Shown: positions 1-10,975, counted from the stretch's first letter. The stretch is 64,000 nt of DNA from Hyalella azteca (GCF_000764305.2 NW_025934805.1:1-64000), one strand, 5' to 3'. Made by a program: numbers and translations. The notes: a model not told the origin generated them from the letters alone.

Positions 1-109
1 CGTAAATATGATGCACGTAAATATGATGCACGTAAATATGATGCACGTAAATATGATACACGTAAATATGATGCACGTAAATATGATACACGTAAATATG
101 ATGCACGTA
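1..109. repeat. 15-bp minisatellite, about 7 units
   Basis: Seven head-to-tail copies of cgtaaatatgatgca, with one variant position (gatgca/gataca). The array is cut by the window edge, so its true length is unknown. The unit length is a multiple of three, so the open frame across it is not evidence of a gene. Confidence 0.97.
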
Positions 110-984
110 TTCTTACCCTCGCGTATCTTTGTTTCTGTTAAAACTTATTATCATTTTTACCATTATTATTGTTTAACAAATTTTAATTTACGACGTGAAC
201 GAGAACTTCATGTTGAAAGTAATTAATTCGAATATATCAATTAAGTCAAAAATGTCAATCAATTCAAAAATTTACGAATTTGCATTGTCCCCATTTTCAA
301 AATATAATTCTTCATAATTATTTTCATTTTTTTTAATCACCGATATATTTTTAATTATTTATTTCCATTGATTTTCTCGAGATCAGAATACGTTTGATTA
401 TTTCTCCGACAAATAAAGATTGAATTTAATATCATTTATTTTTTATTAATGCGGTGAGCTAGAAATCCTTCAGTCATTTGACGGGCCATAAACCTGCGCC
501 GCTGATTGGCTGGTCGTCTTCCAATCAGCGCCCCGCAATTTTTTCCTCGTAGCAATGATGAAAAAAATGAAAATAATCCGAAAATCCTGCGTACGGCGCG
601 GCGAAGGAATTTCGTATAACGCTGACAAAAGCCTGCACACTCAAAGAAATGTGTACGACTTTGTCTAAAAATAGATGCCTTTTGTGTGGGTGACCCATGT
701 TTAGCTGGCATAAGAGCGTATCAGTGCTACGTGAAAACAGTGTATCACTAGTCGGAAAATATCACCCATTTATGTTTTTGGGTGCATATTTTAGTTTTTT
801 CCGTTAATTAATTACAAAGACGTCTCATTTTGTGACCGTTGTTACATAATTCAATTCTTTTATTATATAATCTTGAGGAAAAATTTTTAATCCTATATGC
901 GAATTATACATACTTTTTAATATAAGTAAATTTGTGCCGGAATAAGGCGGGAAGCTCCGTAGATTTTCACACAAATTCCTCTTC
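110..984. other. AT-rich upstream region with an inverted CCAAT hairpin
   Basis: No convincing coding sequence is seen. Inside lies a short inverted repeat: gctgattgg (501-509) and ccaatcagc (521-529), 9-bp perfect arms around an 11-base loop, each arm holding a CCAAT box. It lies about 500 bp upstream of the promoter-like block at 985-1049. The phrase CTGATTGGCTGG recurs near 10337, so it may belong to an old repeat and not to a promoter. Confidence 0.5.
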
Positions 985-1049
985 ATATAAGCAGCGCTGC
1001 CAGACGCACGTCAGTCAGTCGGCCGTACGCCGGCGTCGCGAGAGGTTGT
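985..1049 (+). promoter_or_regulatory. Arthropod-type core promoter: TATA, Inr and DPE
   Basis: A TATA box (TATAAG, from 986) is followed by an overlapping pair of initiators, TCAGTCAGTC (1011-1020). With +1 set at the A of the second TCAGT (1017), the TATA box starts at -31 and GGTTGT (1044-1049) falls exactly at +28 to +33, matching the Drosophila DPE consensus RGWYVT. The surroundings are CpG-rich, unlike the flanks. Three elements at canonical spacing make chance unlikely. The promoter could belong to a gene or to a mobile element. Confidence 0.6.
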
Positions 1050-1170
1050 GTGTCGCTCCGTTCCGGCCATTACGCATGCTTTCCTGTGTGAAATGCTCTA
1101 TACATTCATAAATGAACCGTTAAGTGAAACTTAGTGAATGAAACTCGCGTGATTATTAACTATTGAAGCC

Positions 1171-1491
1171 ATGGGGGATGATCTTATTATAAGAGATGAA
1201 AGATTAGATTATGACTGTAAACAAAAGGAGCCAAGGGACACATCTTGTGCTAAGCGTCAGCCTGCTTCACGAAGCGGACTCTTAAGAAACAAGATTCGTT
1301 GCTCTAAACGAAACTGTTTATTGAAACTAAAACGTTTTCTGATGACTCGAACGAGATTATGTAACTTGAAACTGCTGGTTTCTAGAAGAAGCAAACTGTT
1401 TGAAACGGTCAGACGTTGCGTTAGGTGGAAGCGGACTCTTAAGAAACAAAAATTTTGTTGCTCTAAACAAAACTGTTTACTGAATTATTGA
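1171..1491 (+). CDS. Candidate first coding exon downstream of the promoter, unrecognised product
   Basis: A 106-codon frame opens at GAAGCCATGG, a good initiation context, about 154 bp after the predicted start site. The protein begins MGDDLIIRDERLDYD and becomes very rich in Lys, Arg and Cys. I recognise no domain. The second half overlaps a 157-bp tandem duplication and shows no clear coding constraint, so this may be a 5' leader with a fortuitous frame. No splice donor was assigned. Confidence 0.22.
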   Translation: MGDDLIIRDERLDYDCKQKEPRDTSCAKRQPASRSGLLRNKIRCSKRNCLLKLKRFLMTRTRLCNLKLLVSRRSKLFETVRRCVRWKRTLKKQKFCCSKQNCLLNY

Positions 1492-1595
1492 AACTAAAAT
1501 GTTTTCAATAACTTGAACGCGATTATGTAACTTGAAACTGCTGGTTTCTAAGAGAATTTAACATTGTGAAACGCTAGGACGTTGCGTTAGGTGAA
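1271..1595. repeat. 157-bp direct tandem duplication, two diverged copies
   Basis: The segment starting gaagcggactcttaag at 1271 starts again at 1428. Both copies run through 'gattatgtaacttgaaactg' and end in gacgttgcgttaggtg. The copies differ by small indels, so the duplication is not recent. It lies in the predicted transcript leader. Confidence 0.85.
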
Positions 1596-1965
1596 GCATC
1601 AAGAAGCTGTTTCAGTTTCATATAAATGTCACAATAAGCGAGAATATGAAATAGTCTGTAATATTAGTTATTATTATATCTTAATAAGTACATTTGTACT
1701 TATTAGTACAAGTTATTACTTATTACATCCTGATAATTTTATCTATCTCTGTTATTTGATATGAACATTTAATCTTATTCCTAATTACGTAACTCGATCT
1801 CATTATCTACATTTCTTTTCAACATTTTTATTATCTTTGTCTTATCTTAATGATGACGACATGAATTAATCAATTAATGCTTAATTAATTTTTTAATTAA
1901 AAGAATTAATTAATTTCTCAGAGGCACCGCGTTTTTAGCTTACACTAAAAAATATATGGGTCTAT
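1596..1965. other. AT-rich intergenic DNA, nothing recognised
   Basis: A low-complexity AT-rich stretch with short palindromic TTAATTAA-type runs near 1860-1915. No gene, RNA or repeat family is seen. Confidence 0.5.
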
Positions 1966-2092
1966 ATTGTCCAAAATGTGACACTCTTCCTGCACGTAGC
2001 ACTGAACCCCCTCCCCCCTCCCTTTTCTTGTGCCAAACTGGGTCAGGATGACACACAGCGAAGGACAAAAAGAGCATAAATATTTGGACAAA
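1966..2092. mobile_element. Small MITE-like dispersed repeat, copy 1
   Basis: The segment begins TATTGTCCAAAATGTGACAC and ends TATTTGGACAAAGTC, so its ends are imperfect inverted repeats around TTTGTCCAAA. A second copy lies at 56729-56841 in the same orientation, with matching ends and a matching GTAGCACTGA motif. No transposase and no clear target duplication are seen. Assignment as a MITE is inference from the inverted ends and recurrence. Confidence 0.55.
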
Positions 2093-2881
2093 GTCCCGAT
2101 TATTTTATTGAGTGTTTTTATAACGTACCTCGTTTTCCCGAGGGTCAATTGTAGGTCAATTCTAGGTCAATTGTCCCGGGCATTTATTGAGGTGCATGGC
2201 ATTTGTTTACCTATTATTTATATTACAGTAGGGATTATGTAATAATTTACTTATTATAGTTATAACTATAAATTTGCATCATAATTATATAATAATTTAC
2301 ATAATATAAACATAATTATGAAAATATTCGCATAACAATTATATAATAATTTATATAGTATAATTATAATTATGAATATCAAATATAATTATAATAGTAA
2401 TATATAATAATTAACGAACAAACGTATTCTATTCATAACACATAAAGCTTCATTCAATTCTTACTGAGTTTGCGAGGCGCTACGTCGCCGTGGCGTGAAT
2501 TTCTTGACTCACTTGTCGGGATATTTTGTGGGTCATACCAGCGTTACAAATTTTTTTATTTATTCCACCTATTTTGTACTGTTATTATTTATTTTAGCAT
2601 TCCCATCGCTACACGTGTGTTATCATTCCAACTCATTCCGGGAATGCAACACGACTGTAATTCTGAATCACCTTTACTCACCATCACTCCCCTTCACTCA
2701 CCATCAATAGAAATGTAATACGAAATGTAATACGTAATAAAATACGTAATTACATTCATAAGAATGTAATTACGTAAGAAATGTAATGCGCATTGCGCCT
2801 CTTGCGTATTTGCGTAATGTTGCGTCACTGAGCCTATCGCGGCGTAGGCCTAAGCAGCAACTGCAGTAAGCTATTGTTCCT
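2093..2881. other. AT-rich DNA, nothing recognised
   Basis: Contains repeated short words (ataattatataataatttac at 2280-2400; aatgtaatacg at 2710-2790). Small open frames here have no recognisable features. Confidence 0.45.
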
Positions 2882-2972
2882 GGAATGGGAATGGCGGTGG
2901 GAATGGCGGGGGGAATGGCGGTGGGAATGGCGGTGGGAATGGCGGGGGGAATGGCGGTGGGAATGGCGGGGC
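2882..2972. repeat. 12-bp minisatellite GGGAATGGCGGT
   Basis: About seven units of gggaatggcggt with gg/gt variation. The GGGAAT word is the core of several other arrays in the first 25 kb. Confidence 0.93.
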
Positions 2973-3541
2973 AGCGTTATGAATGTCTGCGTGAACGCTG
3001 CGTGATGAACGCCTGCATGAACGCTGCGTTATGAATGTCTGCGTGAACGCTGCGTGATGAACGCCTGCGTGAACGCTGCGTGATGAACGCCTGCATGAAC
3101 GCTGCGTTATGAATGTCTGCGTGAACGCTGCGTGATGAACGCCTGCGTGAACGCTGCGTTATGAACGCCTGCATGAACGCTGCGTTATGAATGTCTGCGT
3201 GAACGCCTGCGTGATGAACGCCTGCGTGAACGCTGCGTGATGAACGCCTGCGTAAACGCCTGCGTGATGAACGCCTGCGTGAACGCCTGCGTGATGAACG
3301 CTGCGTGATGAACGCCTGCATGAACGCTGCGTGATGAACGCCTGCGTGAACGCTGCGTTATGAACGCCTGCGTGAACGCTGCGTGATGAACGCCTGCGTG
3401 AACGCTGCGTGATGAACGCCTGCATGAACGCTGCGTGATGAACGCCTGCATGAACGCCTGCGTGATGAACGCCTGCGTGAACGCCTGCGTGATGAACGCC
3501 TGCGTGAACGCTGCGTGATGAACGCCTGCGTGATGAACGCC
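2973..3541. repeat. 15-bp based complex minisatellite (GAACGCYTGCGTGAT)
   Basis: Mixed units of gaacgctgcgtgatga and gaacgcctgcgt, with a and t variants, are arranged in a higher-order pattern over about 570 bp. Long minus-strand frames (repeats such as MQAFITQRSRRR) arise only from the repeat. The GAACGCTGC core is shared with arrays at 21838 and 26475. Confidence 0.93.
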
Positions 3542-3630
3542 AGCAAATTGCTGTCAAGTTCCGTGACGCGACAACAGGAACAAGAAAAGCAATCTGTCAG
3601 GGATGACAGCCTCCGCCTCTACGGTAATTG

Positions 3631-3772
3631 AATCACCACACCATCACCACACACCATCACCACACACCATCACCACACACCATCATCACACACCATCACC
3701 ACACACCATCACCACACACAATCACCACACACAATCACCACACCTTCGCCACACCATCACCGCACCACCTTT
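3631..3772. repeat. Minisatellite CCATCACCACACA
   Basis: Repeated caccacacaccat units, about ten copies, with a few substitutions. It lies just beyond the 3' end of the minus-strand LINE fragment that follows. Confidence 0.9.
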
Positions 3773-3789
3773 CGACCTTATGACCTTAT

Positions 3790-5205
3790 GATGAGTTTAG
3801 GACGTCGTAGTCCACGGTCACGCTGATGCGCCGCCTTCGTCGTCCTCCGTCTCCGAGTCGTCGTCGGATGTAACGTTGGACGTGTTCCGTCTATTTGCCC
3901 TCATTTGGGCCAGCTGATGCAAGATGCTGTTGCTTGTCACTTGCTGATGGTAGTTTCCCATTACTGGACATTCCGGGATCTTTCTCAACCACTTATTCAG
4001 TTGTCTCATGAAAGTCGCAAGGGTAAACTCCCCTCCTCTCAGCACCTTTGGTAAGGCGTTAATTAAACAGCCTCGGTCCAATCGGTCCAACCACGACAGT
4101 GATCCCTCACGAAGAGTCTACTCTGGCCGCGGCACGGTTAATGAAGGGGGGAATCCTGTACAGCCCCTCCTTTCGTTGTAATATGTCACTATTATGGAGG
4201 TCTCACATTCAAAGTTGGGAGCCAGTCCGGTAATCATCTTCCAAGTGTCAGTATGATATACCTCTCTCTTCTCTTCTCCACTGAATAGTCCCAGGTGTTT
4301 CAGATTTTCACAGTAGTTCAGATCCAGCTCTCTCTTGCCGCTGATCCTGTACGTGAAGGTCCGCTGCACTGCCTCTGTTTTCCGCACCGCACCCGCATTC
4401 AGCGGCGCCCATAGCTGACAGCAGTATTCAAGATTGGGGAGCACTAGGGCTCTGAAGAGTGTAATCATTGGCGCTGCAGTTCTCTTGTTCGAAATGTCCG
4501 CCAGATTCAGCCCGCCCTTTGTCTCCCTGCGCAACTATTTCCTCGATGTGGTCATCCAACGTGGCTTCAGTACACATCAGCACTCCGAGATCTCGAACTA
4601 GTTGCTTCTCATCAATTTCTGTGCCATCTGATATTAAGTCCCGATCTCTGTGCCAACTCTGTATCTCATTACCGCGCACTTGGTGCCGTTGAACCGCATG
4701 TTATTTTCTAGTGCCCAATCTTAGATTGTCGACAAGTCGTCCTTAACCTCTTGCATGCTATGTATTCTGTGATCTTCATCAGCACTCTTGTATCGTCCGC
4801 AAATGACGATGTAGATGCGTGGGTAAGTTCTGAGTCGATACCGGCGATGTGGATGAGGAAGAGGATCGTTCCAAGCACCGAGCCCTGTGGCACTCCTCAT
4901 TTCACTCTCGCTTCTCTCGATTTTGAGTTTCCAATTGCGACAGCTTGTACTCTTTTTGCAAGGAAGTTGTGGATCCACCCTAACAGGTTTCCTCCTACTC
5001 CCAACAGTCTCAGCTTTCTGAATAGCACCCCATGGTCAACTTTGTCAAGTGCTTTAGCAAAGTCCAAGAATACTACATCCACGACAGCTCCCTCCTCCAG
5101 TAGGGCCATAAGGCGGTGATTGTGTTCCAGTAACTGTGACAAACAGGAACGATTTCATCGGAAACCATGTTGTCCGTTGTTATACATGTAAGCCTATTCC
5201 ATGTA
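3790..5205 (-). pseudogene. Non-LTR retrotransposon ORF2 fragment (reverse transcriptase to C-terminus), decayed
   Basis: Reading on the minus strand, broken frames give in order NNGQHGFR near 5165, FLDFAKALDKVDHG (about 5070-5030), VPQGSVLGTILFL (about 4893), SFADDTRV (about 4810) with the catalytic FADD intact, then LVLPNLEYCCQLW (about 4440) and a C-terminal tail (4090-3818) with FMRQLNKWL and NSILHQ. In-frame stops (for example within GFR and just before GVPQGS) and frameshifts show it is dead. The family is the CR1/L2-like, Jockey-superfamily type. The copy is 5' truncated inside the RT domain and ends near 3790 in CCTTA-type sequence. Confidence 0.88.
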
Positions 5206-5215
5206 CTGGACATCC

Positions 5216-5284
5216 TTACCTTACCTTACCTTACCTTACCTTACCTTACCTTACCTTACCTTACCTTACCTTACCTTACCTTAT
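5216..5284. repeat. (TTACC)n microsatellite, a LINE 3' tail
   Basis: About thirteen perfect units of ttacc. On the minus strand (GGTAA)n directly follows a 3'-UTR-like segment resembling the one at 3785-3830, so it is best read as the simple-repeat tail of the LINE piece at 5285-5900. Confidence 0.9.
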
Positions 5285-5900
5285 GATTAGTTCGGGACTT
5301 CCTAGTTCGGGACGCTGATGCGCCTCCTGGCCACTACCACAAGCCTCCTGGCCACTATCTTCTCAAAAACGTTGATCACCTGCGAGGTCAAGGTCACCTG
5401 TCTGTCATTTTGAGGTCTGTCAATCGAGCCCCCTATCTGGACTGGCGTTATCTGTCCCGCTATTAGGCCCTCAGAAACAAATCCTTCCATCACCGAAGCT
5501 TTCCAGGGCATTGTGATATGGGCCTTCAGAGTTCCAACACACTTCTTCAAACACACCACCGGAATTCCATCCGGTCCTGGAGCTGAAAACTTCGCCAATT
5601 CTTCGATATTTATTTCTATATCTCCTGGCCCGAACTAAATGTTTTCCAAACCCCTTTCACCTGGCACCTCCTGGAGAACTTCGATTTCATTCTCCTCACT
5701 TGAGTAGTGGGGGTTACTGAACACTGATTCAAACCGCGATCCCAGTAACTCACACATACCCATGTCATCTCCGACAAGGACATCGTTATCCTTCAGCGGA
5801 CCCACTGGCGTCTTTATTTTAGCCTTGGACTGGGCGTTTAAGAAAAATACTTCGGGTTCTCTCTGATTACCTCCACTACTCGTTCTTCGGCAGCTCAGTC
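5285..5900 (-). pseudogene. Second non-LTR retrotransposon piece with internal deletion
   Basis: The minus strand encodes ENPKYFFLNAQSKAK (about 5880), ESVFSNPHYSSEEN (about 5710), then FSAPGPDGIPVVCLKK (about 5585-5540), the start of a LINE reverse transcriptase domain, ending near VFEKIVARR. It then jumps directly into a GGCGCATCAGCGT 3'-UTR segment and the (GGTAA)n tail. Most of the RT is missing, so this is a 5'-truncated and internally deleted copy. A stop codon interrupts the frame near 5640. Confidence 0.85.
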
Positions 5901-5904
5901 TTCC

Positions 5905-6146
5905 ATCCTCACCCTCACCACACCATCACCACTCCCTCACCACACCATCACCACACCTTCACCACACCCTCACCACACCTTCACCACACCCTCACCACAC
6001 CTTCACCACACCCTCACCACACCATCACCACACCCTCACCACACCCTCACCACACCATCACCACACCATCACCACACCCTCACCACACCCTCACCACACC
6101 ATCACCACACCCTCACCACACCCTCACCACACCATCACCACTCATA
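5905..6146. repeat. 10-bp minisatellite TCACCACACC
   Basis: About 24 units of ccctcaccacac/ccatcaccacac, alternating between c and a variants. Confidence 0.95.
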
Positions 6147-6375
6147 ATATATTCCCGTCTCCCAAATTCCCGTCGCATTTTCGAGCCGCCGTCGCAATTC
6201 CCGTGGGAATCGCGGCGGGAATCGTGACCTGCGCGCAGATGGCGGCGGGAATTCCCACGGGACTGCGGCTGTCGACGCCAAAATTAAACGCGCGACGGCA
6301 ACACCGCCTCTACTTTTTGGATATGTGAACATTAAATAATAAAATTAATATATTAATAAAATATATTAATATATT

Positions 6376-6940
6376 TCCGTAGGATGTGTACAGTCTGCCG
6401 TAGGATGTGTACAGTCTGCCGTAGGATGTATAATGTCTGCCGTAGGATGTATACAGTCTACCGTAGGATGTGTACAGTCTGCCGTAGGATGTGTACAGTC
6501 TGCCGTAGGATGTGTACAGTCTGCCGTAGGATGTGTACAGTCTGCCGTAGTATGTCACAGGATGTATACAGAGTCTGCTGTAGGATGTATACAGTCTGCC
6601 GTAGGATGTATACAGTCTGCCGTAGGATGTATACAGTCTACCGTAGGATGTGTACAGTCTGCCGTAGGATGTGTACAGTCTACCGTAGGATGTGTACAGT
6701 CTGCCGTAGGATGTGTACAGTCTGCCGTAGGATGTGTAAAGTCTGCCGTAGGATGTGTACAGTCTGCCGTAGGATGTATACAGTCTGCCGTAGGATGTAT
6801 ACAGTCTGCCGTAGGATGTGTACAGTCTGCCGTAGGATGTGTACAGTCTACCGTAGGATGTATACAGTCTGCCGTAGGATGTATACAGTCTGCCGTAGGA
6901 TGTGTACAGTCAGTCGTAGGATGTATACAGTCTGTCGCTA
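6376..6940. repeat. 21-bp minisatellite CGTAGGATGTGTACAGTCTGC
   Basis: About 27 copies with gtg/gta and tgc/tac variants. The 21-bp unit leaves three frames open on both strands for up to 185 codons (MCTVCRR repeats). These are not genes: there is no start context and all frames are equally open. Confidence 0.97.
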
Positions 6941-8092
6941 ATTTATTCAATGGCTTTCATGTGTTTTAATAGAAAGGTATTAACACGTTCGTATAAACAT
7001 AACCACACTGAACGTGTGTAATATGAATGGAGTGTTCGTATTAACACAGCCACACAATACAAGTCACATTCTAATTTAAGTCCGCCATTTTAACTTCTTC
7101 AGAGTCCCAAAGTTTGAATATTACCTGCAAATTAAGTCATAATTCCGTTTTCTATCTTATATGTAATGTCTAGAAAACGGACATAGTTTCGAGGGGGTAC
7201 CCAAACAGATGGCGGTTGTTGTAAATAAGCGTCTATGTAAATTTGGATTATTAACCATAAAATAAAAGCGATAATGAAATAAAAAACTGTTATAAATGAT
7301 AATATAATAAAATAAGATAATAAAATAATAATATGATAAATAAAAATGATTAAAATTAGAGGAATGACCGACATTTATTTATTTCTAGTGCCGCTATGAG
7401 ACTTCTCACGAAATATTTGTTGATATTTCATCACTTATATCTCTTATATTTATATATAAACACTGTTCAAAAAGTATTAAATTATAAACTATGAAAAATT
7501 ATAAGATTACAATATATTATGAAAAACCCTTCAATATCTGTCAGACGGAGCGACGACTCTAGTACAGTGGCGACAAATTATGTTAGATGTTAATGCTCCC
7601 GAAGCTAATTTAAATTTGTTAATTTCTAGCACTATATGTATTTACTGAACACATACAATTTCCATAAATATACAGATGAAATATAGTGCCTCTGTGTGTG
7701 GAGCCTCTGCGTGTGGTGCCTCTGTGTGGTGCCTCTGTGTGGTGCCTCTGTGTGGTGAATTTATGTAGTAAAATTCAAGACCGTTTTTTCGATGAAATGG
7801 AGAAGATTTCAAAATCTCACACATACCATTTTTTTATAACAGAATTGTTTATAATTAGAATTCAGCAAGACGTTATATATATAGTAATAGATATATATTA
7901 CGTTATGTATTATACTCGTTATATAAGGCATTATAAATAAGAATATATTGTAATTAGATCTCGACAAGACGTTATTCATAAGAATAAATATATTAAGTTA
8001 TATATTATCTACATTATATAGGACATTATACATAAGAATATATTATAATAAGTTCTCTGCAAGAAGTAGCAACAAATAAATGACTATAAAAT
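6941..8092. other. AT-rich DNA with a short GGTGCCTCTGTGT repeat
   Basis: No gene is supported. At 7686-7755 there are about five degenerate copies of ggtgcctctgtgt. Elsewhere the sequence is AT-rich with scattered ata/tat runs. Confidence 0.5.
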
Positions 8093-8412
8093 ATCAGGGC
8101 CTATACTTTCACAAAAAGTTAAGAGATCGTAAGTTCATCAGCCAATCATTGACGTCCTTTCAAGCAAAATCCACCAATCATAGACAAGAAAATAGAGCGT
8201 AAGTACTTACGTTCACTTAATCATAGACAAGAAAATAGAGCGTAAGTACTTACGTTTAATCATACACAAGAAAATAGAGCGTAAGTACTTACGTTCACTT
8301 AATCATAGACAAGAAAATAGAGCGTAAGTACTTACGTTCACTTATACATAGACAAGAAAATAGAGCGTAAGTACTTACGTTCACTTAGCAAGTTTTGAAA
8401 GTATGGCCCCTG
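8093..8412. mobile_element. MITE-like DNA element with palindromic tandem subrepeats
   Basis: The left end TCAGGGCCTATACTTTCA and the right end (reverse complement TCAGGGGCCATACTTTCA) form imperfect terminal inverted repeats of about 25 bp. Inside are five tandem units of about 43 bp, each carrying the perfect palindrome CGTAAGTACTTACG at 8198, 8241, 8280, 8323 and 8366. Two CCAAT motifs lie near the left end. No transposase is present and no target duplication was identified. A related terminus lies near 63690-63736. Confidence 0.65.
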
Positions 8413-8857
8413 ATCTGTCCCGTCCCCGCAATAGGTTTCCAAAAACGACAAATTTCTCTCATGTCGTTTTCTATGGAAAAAACGGCAGTAAAAAACGAGC
8501 GAGGATCAAAGGGGCACTAAAATAAAATAAAAAACTGTCATCGAAATCCTAGAGTGTCAAAAGCTTCCTCAATTCTACCGCCTTGAGAGAGAAAAAAAAC
8601 GTCCTGTTGAAAAGAAAAAATTAAAAAATACGTCGTGTTGGAAAAGTAGGACTCCAAGGATAACGTGTTCCAGGAATCAAATTGCCTCGTCAAGGGAATC
8701 CTGCAGTGAAAAATGAATTCCCGATCTGGAATTGACTGGAATCGAACGCCCTTGGGAATCACAGCTCCGAGATTTGTGCACGTTTTATGGCTTAGCGATG
8801 CAGGTTTATGGCTCATTGGTCTGCGGATTATGGAGATGTCCGGGGTCTATGAGGAGG
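8413..8857. other. Non-repetitive DNA, nothing recognised
   Basis: Mixed composition, with no convincing open frame, RNA or mobile-element ends. Confidence 0.4.
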
Positions 8858-9082
8858 TTTATGCTTGGTCTATATATGCGTGGTCTATATATGCGTGGTC
8901 TATAATATATTTGTGGTCTATATATGCGTGGTCTATATATGCGTGGTCTATATATGCGTGGTGCATATATGCGTGGTGCATATATGCGTGGTTTATATAT
9001 GCGTGGTCTATATATGCGTGGTCTATAATATGGATATCTATGGTCTATATATATATATCTATATCTATATATATATCTATAT
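8858..9082. repeat. 15-bp minisatellite TATATATGCGTGGTC running into TATATC
   Basis: About eleven units of tatatatgcgtggtc (variants ggtgca, ggttta), followed by a tatatc microsatellite from about 9045. The open frames (AWSIY repeats) come from the repeat. Confidence 0.93.
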
Positions 9083-9228
9083 ATTATTATAAGATGGCAG
9101 AAATTTCTTGATTATATGCGTGCAATTTATGACCAGAGAGTGCATTTGAATTTTTAAGGAGTTGAACAATTCTTAGATGACGTTGGTAGATCAAAAGGCA
9201 GATTTAGCAAATAATAATATATTAACGA

Positions 9229-9258
9229 CGTTTCGAATGTAGCAACATTCATTTTCAA
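9229..9258 (-). ncRNA. Hammerhead-like 3' motif of a Penelope-like element (degenerate)
   Basis: On the minus strand a short hairpin, AATGT-tgct-ACATT, is directly followed by CGAAACGTCG. This hairpin plus GAAAC arrangement is typical of terminal repeats of Penelope-like elements, which carry hammerhead ribozyme motifs. The CUGANGA box is not intact (cttgaaa), so catalysis is unlikely. No protein remnant is adjacent. Confidence 0.35.
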
Positions 9259-9639
9259 GTTAAGAGAAGCATTGAATAGTGAAATTTGGTTGGGCATAAG
9301 TACATAATGCACGTAAATAGGATACAACACAAAAATTTCGAGCCAGAAAGTCCTTACGCAAACAATCTCAAATTTTATTTTAGACAAATCCGAAATATAA
9401 TTAAATTGAAATAATATAATTAAAAAATAATTTACAATATATAATAAATTCAGAATTGAGTTCAATATAAAATCATCAGAATATGCGCTGTGGCTGGTGC
9501 TGGCGACCTCTGGATTAACTGAGGCATAAATCCCCACCGCTGAAATATTCACAATAAATCCCCTTTGCAAGCCTCTGTCCGCTGAGTAATTCTGTATCCC
9601 ACTGAATTCCGCGGTGCTAAATCCAACGAACAAAATCTC

Positions 9640-9800
9640 ATGGAATGAAATTTAATCTGCACGCAACGCAGCCCCCGCTTTGATGTCGCCGCCGCGGCCG
9701 GGCGGCGAGTGCGGGGAAAAAATTACGCGCGGTCCTTTTATAGTCTGGCGGGTGCCTGCTGCCGTCAGCTGCGGCACGCGCGTTCACGTCATCTTTATTT
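9640..9800 (+). promoter_or_regulatory. CpG-rich island with weak TATA-Inr pair
   Basis: A GC-rich block (gccgccgcggccgggcggcg near 9690) contains TTTTATAG (9736-9743) and TCAGCT (9765-9770) about 28 bp downstream. It could be a promoter, but the initiator is weak and no coding sequence follows: a (TAA)n tail of a SINE copy begins at 9838. Confidence 0.2.
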
Positions 9801-9837
9801 TGCAGGAGAAATTGTGAATATTTTTTCATGTGTTATA

Positions 9838-9864
9838 ATAATAATAATAATAATAATGATAATA

Positions 9865-9895
<31 letters not shown>

Positions 9896-10003
9896 TAGCG
9901 GTTTCAGCGTTTATTAGGCCGTAGGCCTGTCGCCGATTCTTAACATCACAGAACATTCACAGCTTGTTGCGGTCTCGAACTCGCAACTGTTTGTGTCATC
10001 AGT
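9838..10003 (-). mobile_element. tRNA-derived SINE, 5'-truncated copy
   Basis: The reverse complement reads gagttgcgagttcgagaccgc, then AAGAATCGGCGACAGGCCTA, gcctaataaacgctgaaacc and a (TTA)n tail. It matches the 3' half of the full SINE at 46022-46268 almost throughout. The tRNA-like head is missing. The tail occupies 9838-9897. Confidence 0.85.
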
Positions 10004-10607
10004 GTAATAAATAAAAATTAGATAAACTCAATGCCAGATTCCGCTATACACTCGAATATCGTAATAATTATTTATATATCCTGTATTATTATACGGTATT
10101 TATAGCAATATTTTAACGCTTTCTTGCTATACACTGAATGATTTTTCACAAAGGCGCTGTATATGTAACGTTAATGATGACGTCATCCCACAATATTACT
10201 GTAAAAAACTGGATTATCACGAGAATCATTACCCTCTTAATAATAAGGGGGATATATTTATTTATTATTTTTAATATATAATTAATATTTAAACAATTCA
10301 TATCCTTTATAATAGTCCCTGGATTTTTACGTTCTCTGATTGGCTGGTTGTTGCTGGGCTGTGATTGGCTGAGCCTCCGAGGGCTGCCTGCTGAAGGGGA
10401 TACTACTTAATTTGCCGGCAACAAGTTTGCTCTCATGGCGAACTTGAGGGCAAGTTTACCCTCAAGTTTTGTGTCGTGCCCTTGTTAAGGTCTTTTCTAT
10501 ATTTTTTTCTATATATTTATATATATTTTTGTTTATTTATATTTTTTTCTATATTTTTAGCCACGTTTTCCGGTCATTTAATTTTCATGTGTGATTTTCA
10601 TCCATGA
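10004..10607. other. AT-rich DNA with paired inverted CCAAT boxes
   Basis: GATTGGCTG occurs at 10339 and 10363. The first context, CTGATTGGCTGGTTGT, nearly equals that at 502-514. No gene is seen. A run of tatttttttctatat follows at 10496-10555. Confidence 0.4.
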
Positions 10608-10975
10608 ATAAATGATTAATTAATTGAACAAATATATAATTAAATAACTGAAAAAATAAATGATTAATTGATTGAACAAATTAAATAATTAATTAATTGT
10701 ACAATTAAATAATGAATAATTTGAACAAATAAATGATTAATTAAAAGAACAATTATAATTGATCAATTAGTTCAATTAAATTATTAATTAAATGAACATT
10801 TAAATGATTAATTACTTGAACAATTTGAACAATTATATGACTATTAATTGAAGAATTAAATGGTTAATTTATTGAAAACCTAAATGATTACCTAACTGAA
10901 CAAATAAATGAATAATTAATTGAAAAATTATATGAATATTTAATTAAACAATTAAATGCTTAATTAATTAAACAA
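10608..10975. repeat. Degenerate AT-rich satellite (ATGATTAATTAATTGAACAA)
   Basis: About 15-18 strongly diverged units of roughly 20-24 bp, each with a taattaattgaacaa core. The divergence implies an old array. Confidence 0.7.

Noticed and set aside
1..109. CRISPR-like array
   Set aside because: Units are contiguous with no unique spacers; the same holds for the other arrays. The composition is eukaryotic.
6384..6969. Cys-rich frame MCTVCRR on plus and a mirrored frame on minus
   Set aside because: 21-bp array; all frames open, no conserved start.
9154..9633. 159-codon minus frame
   Set aside because: AT-rich, no domain, and overlaps a Penelope-type tail motif; composition alone explains it.
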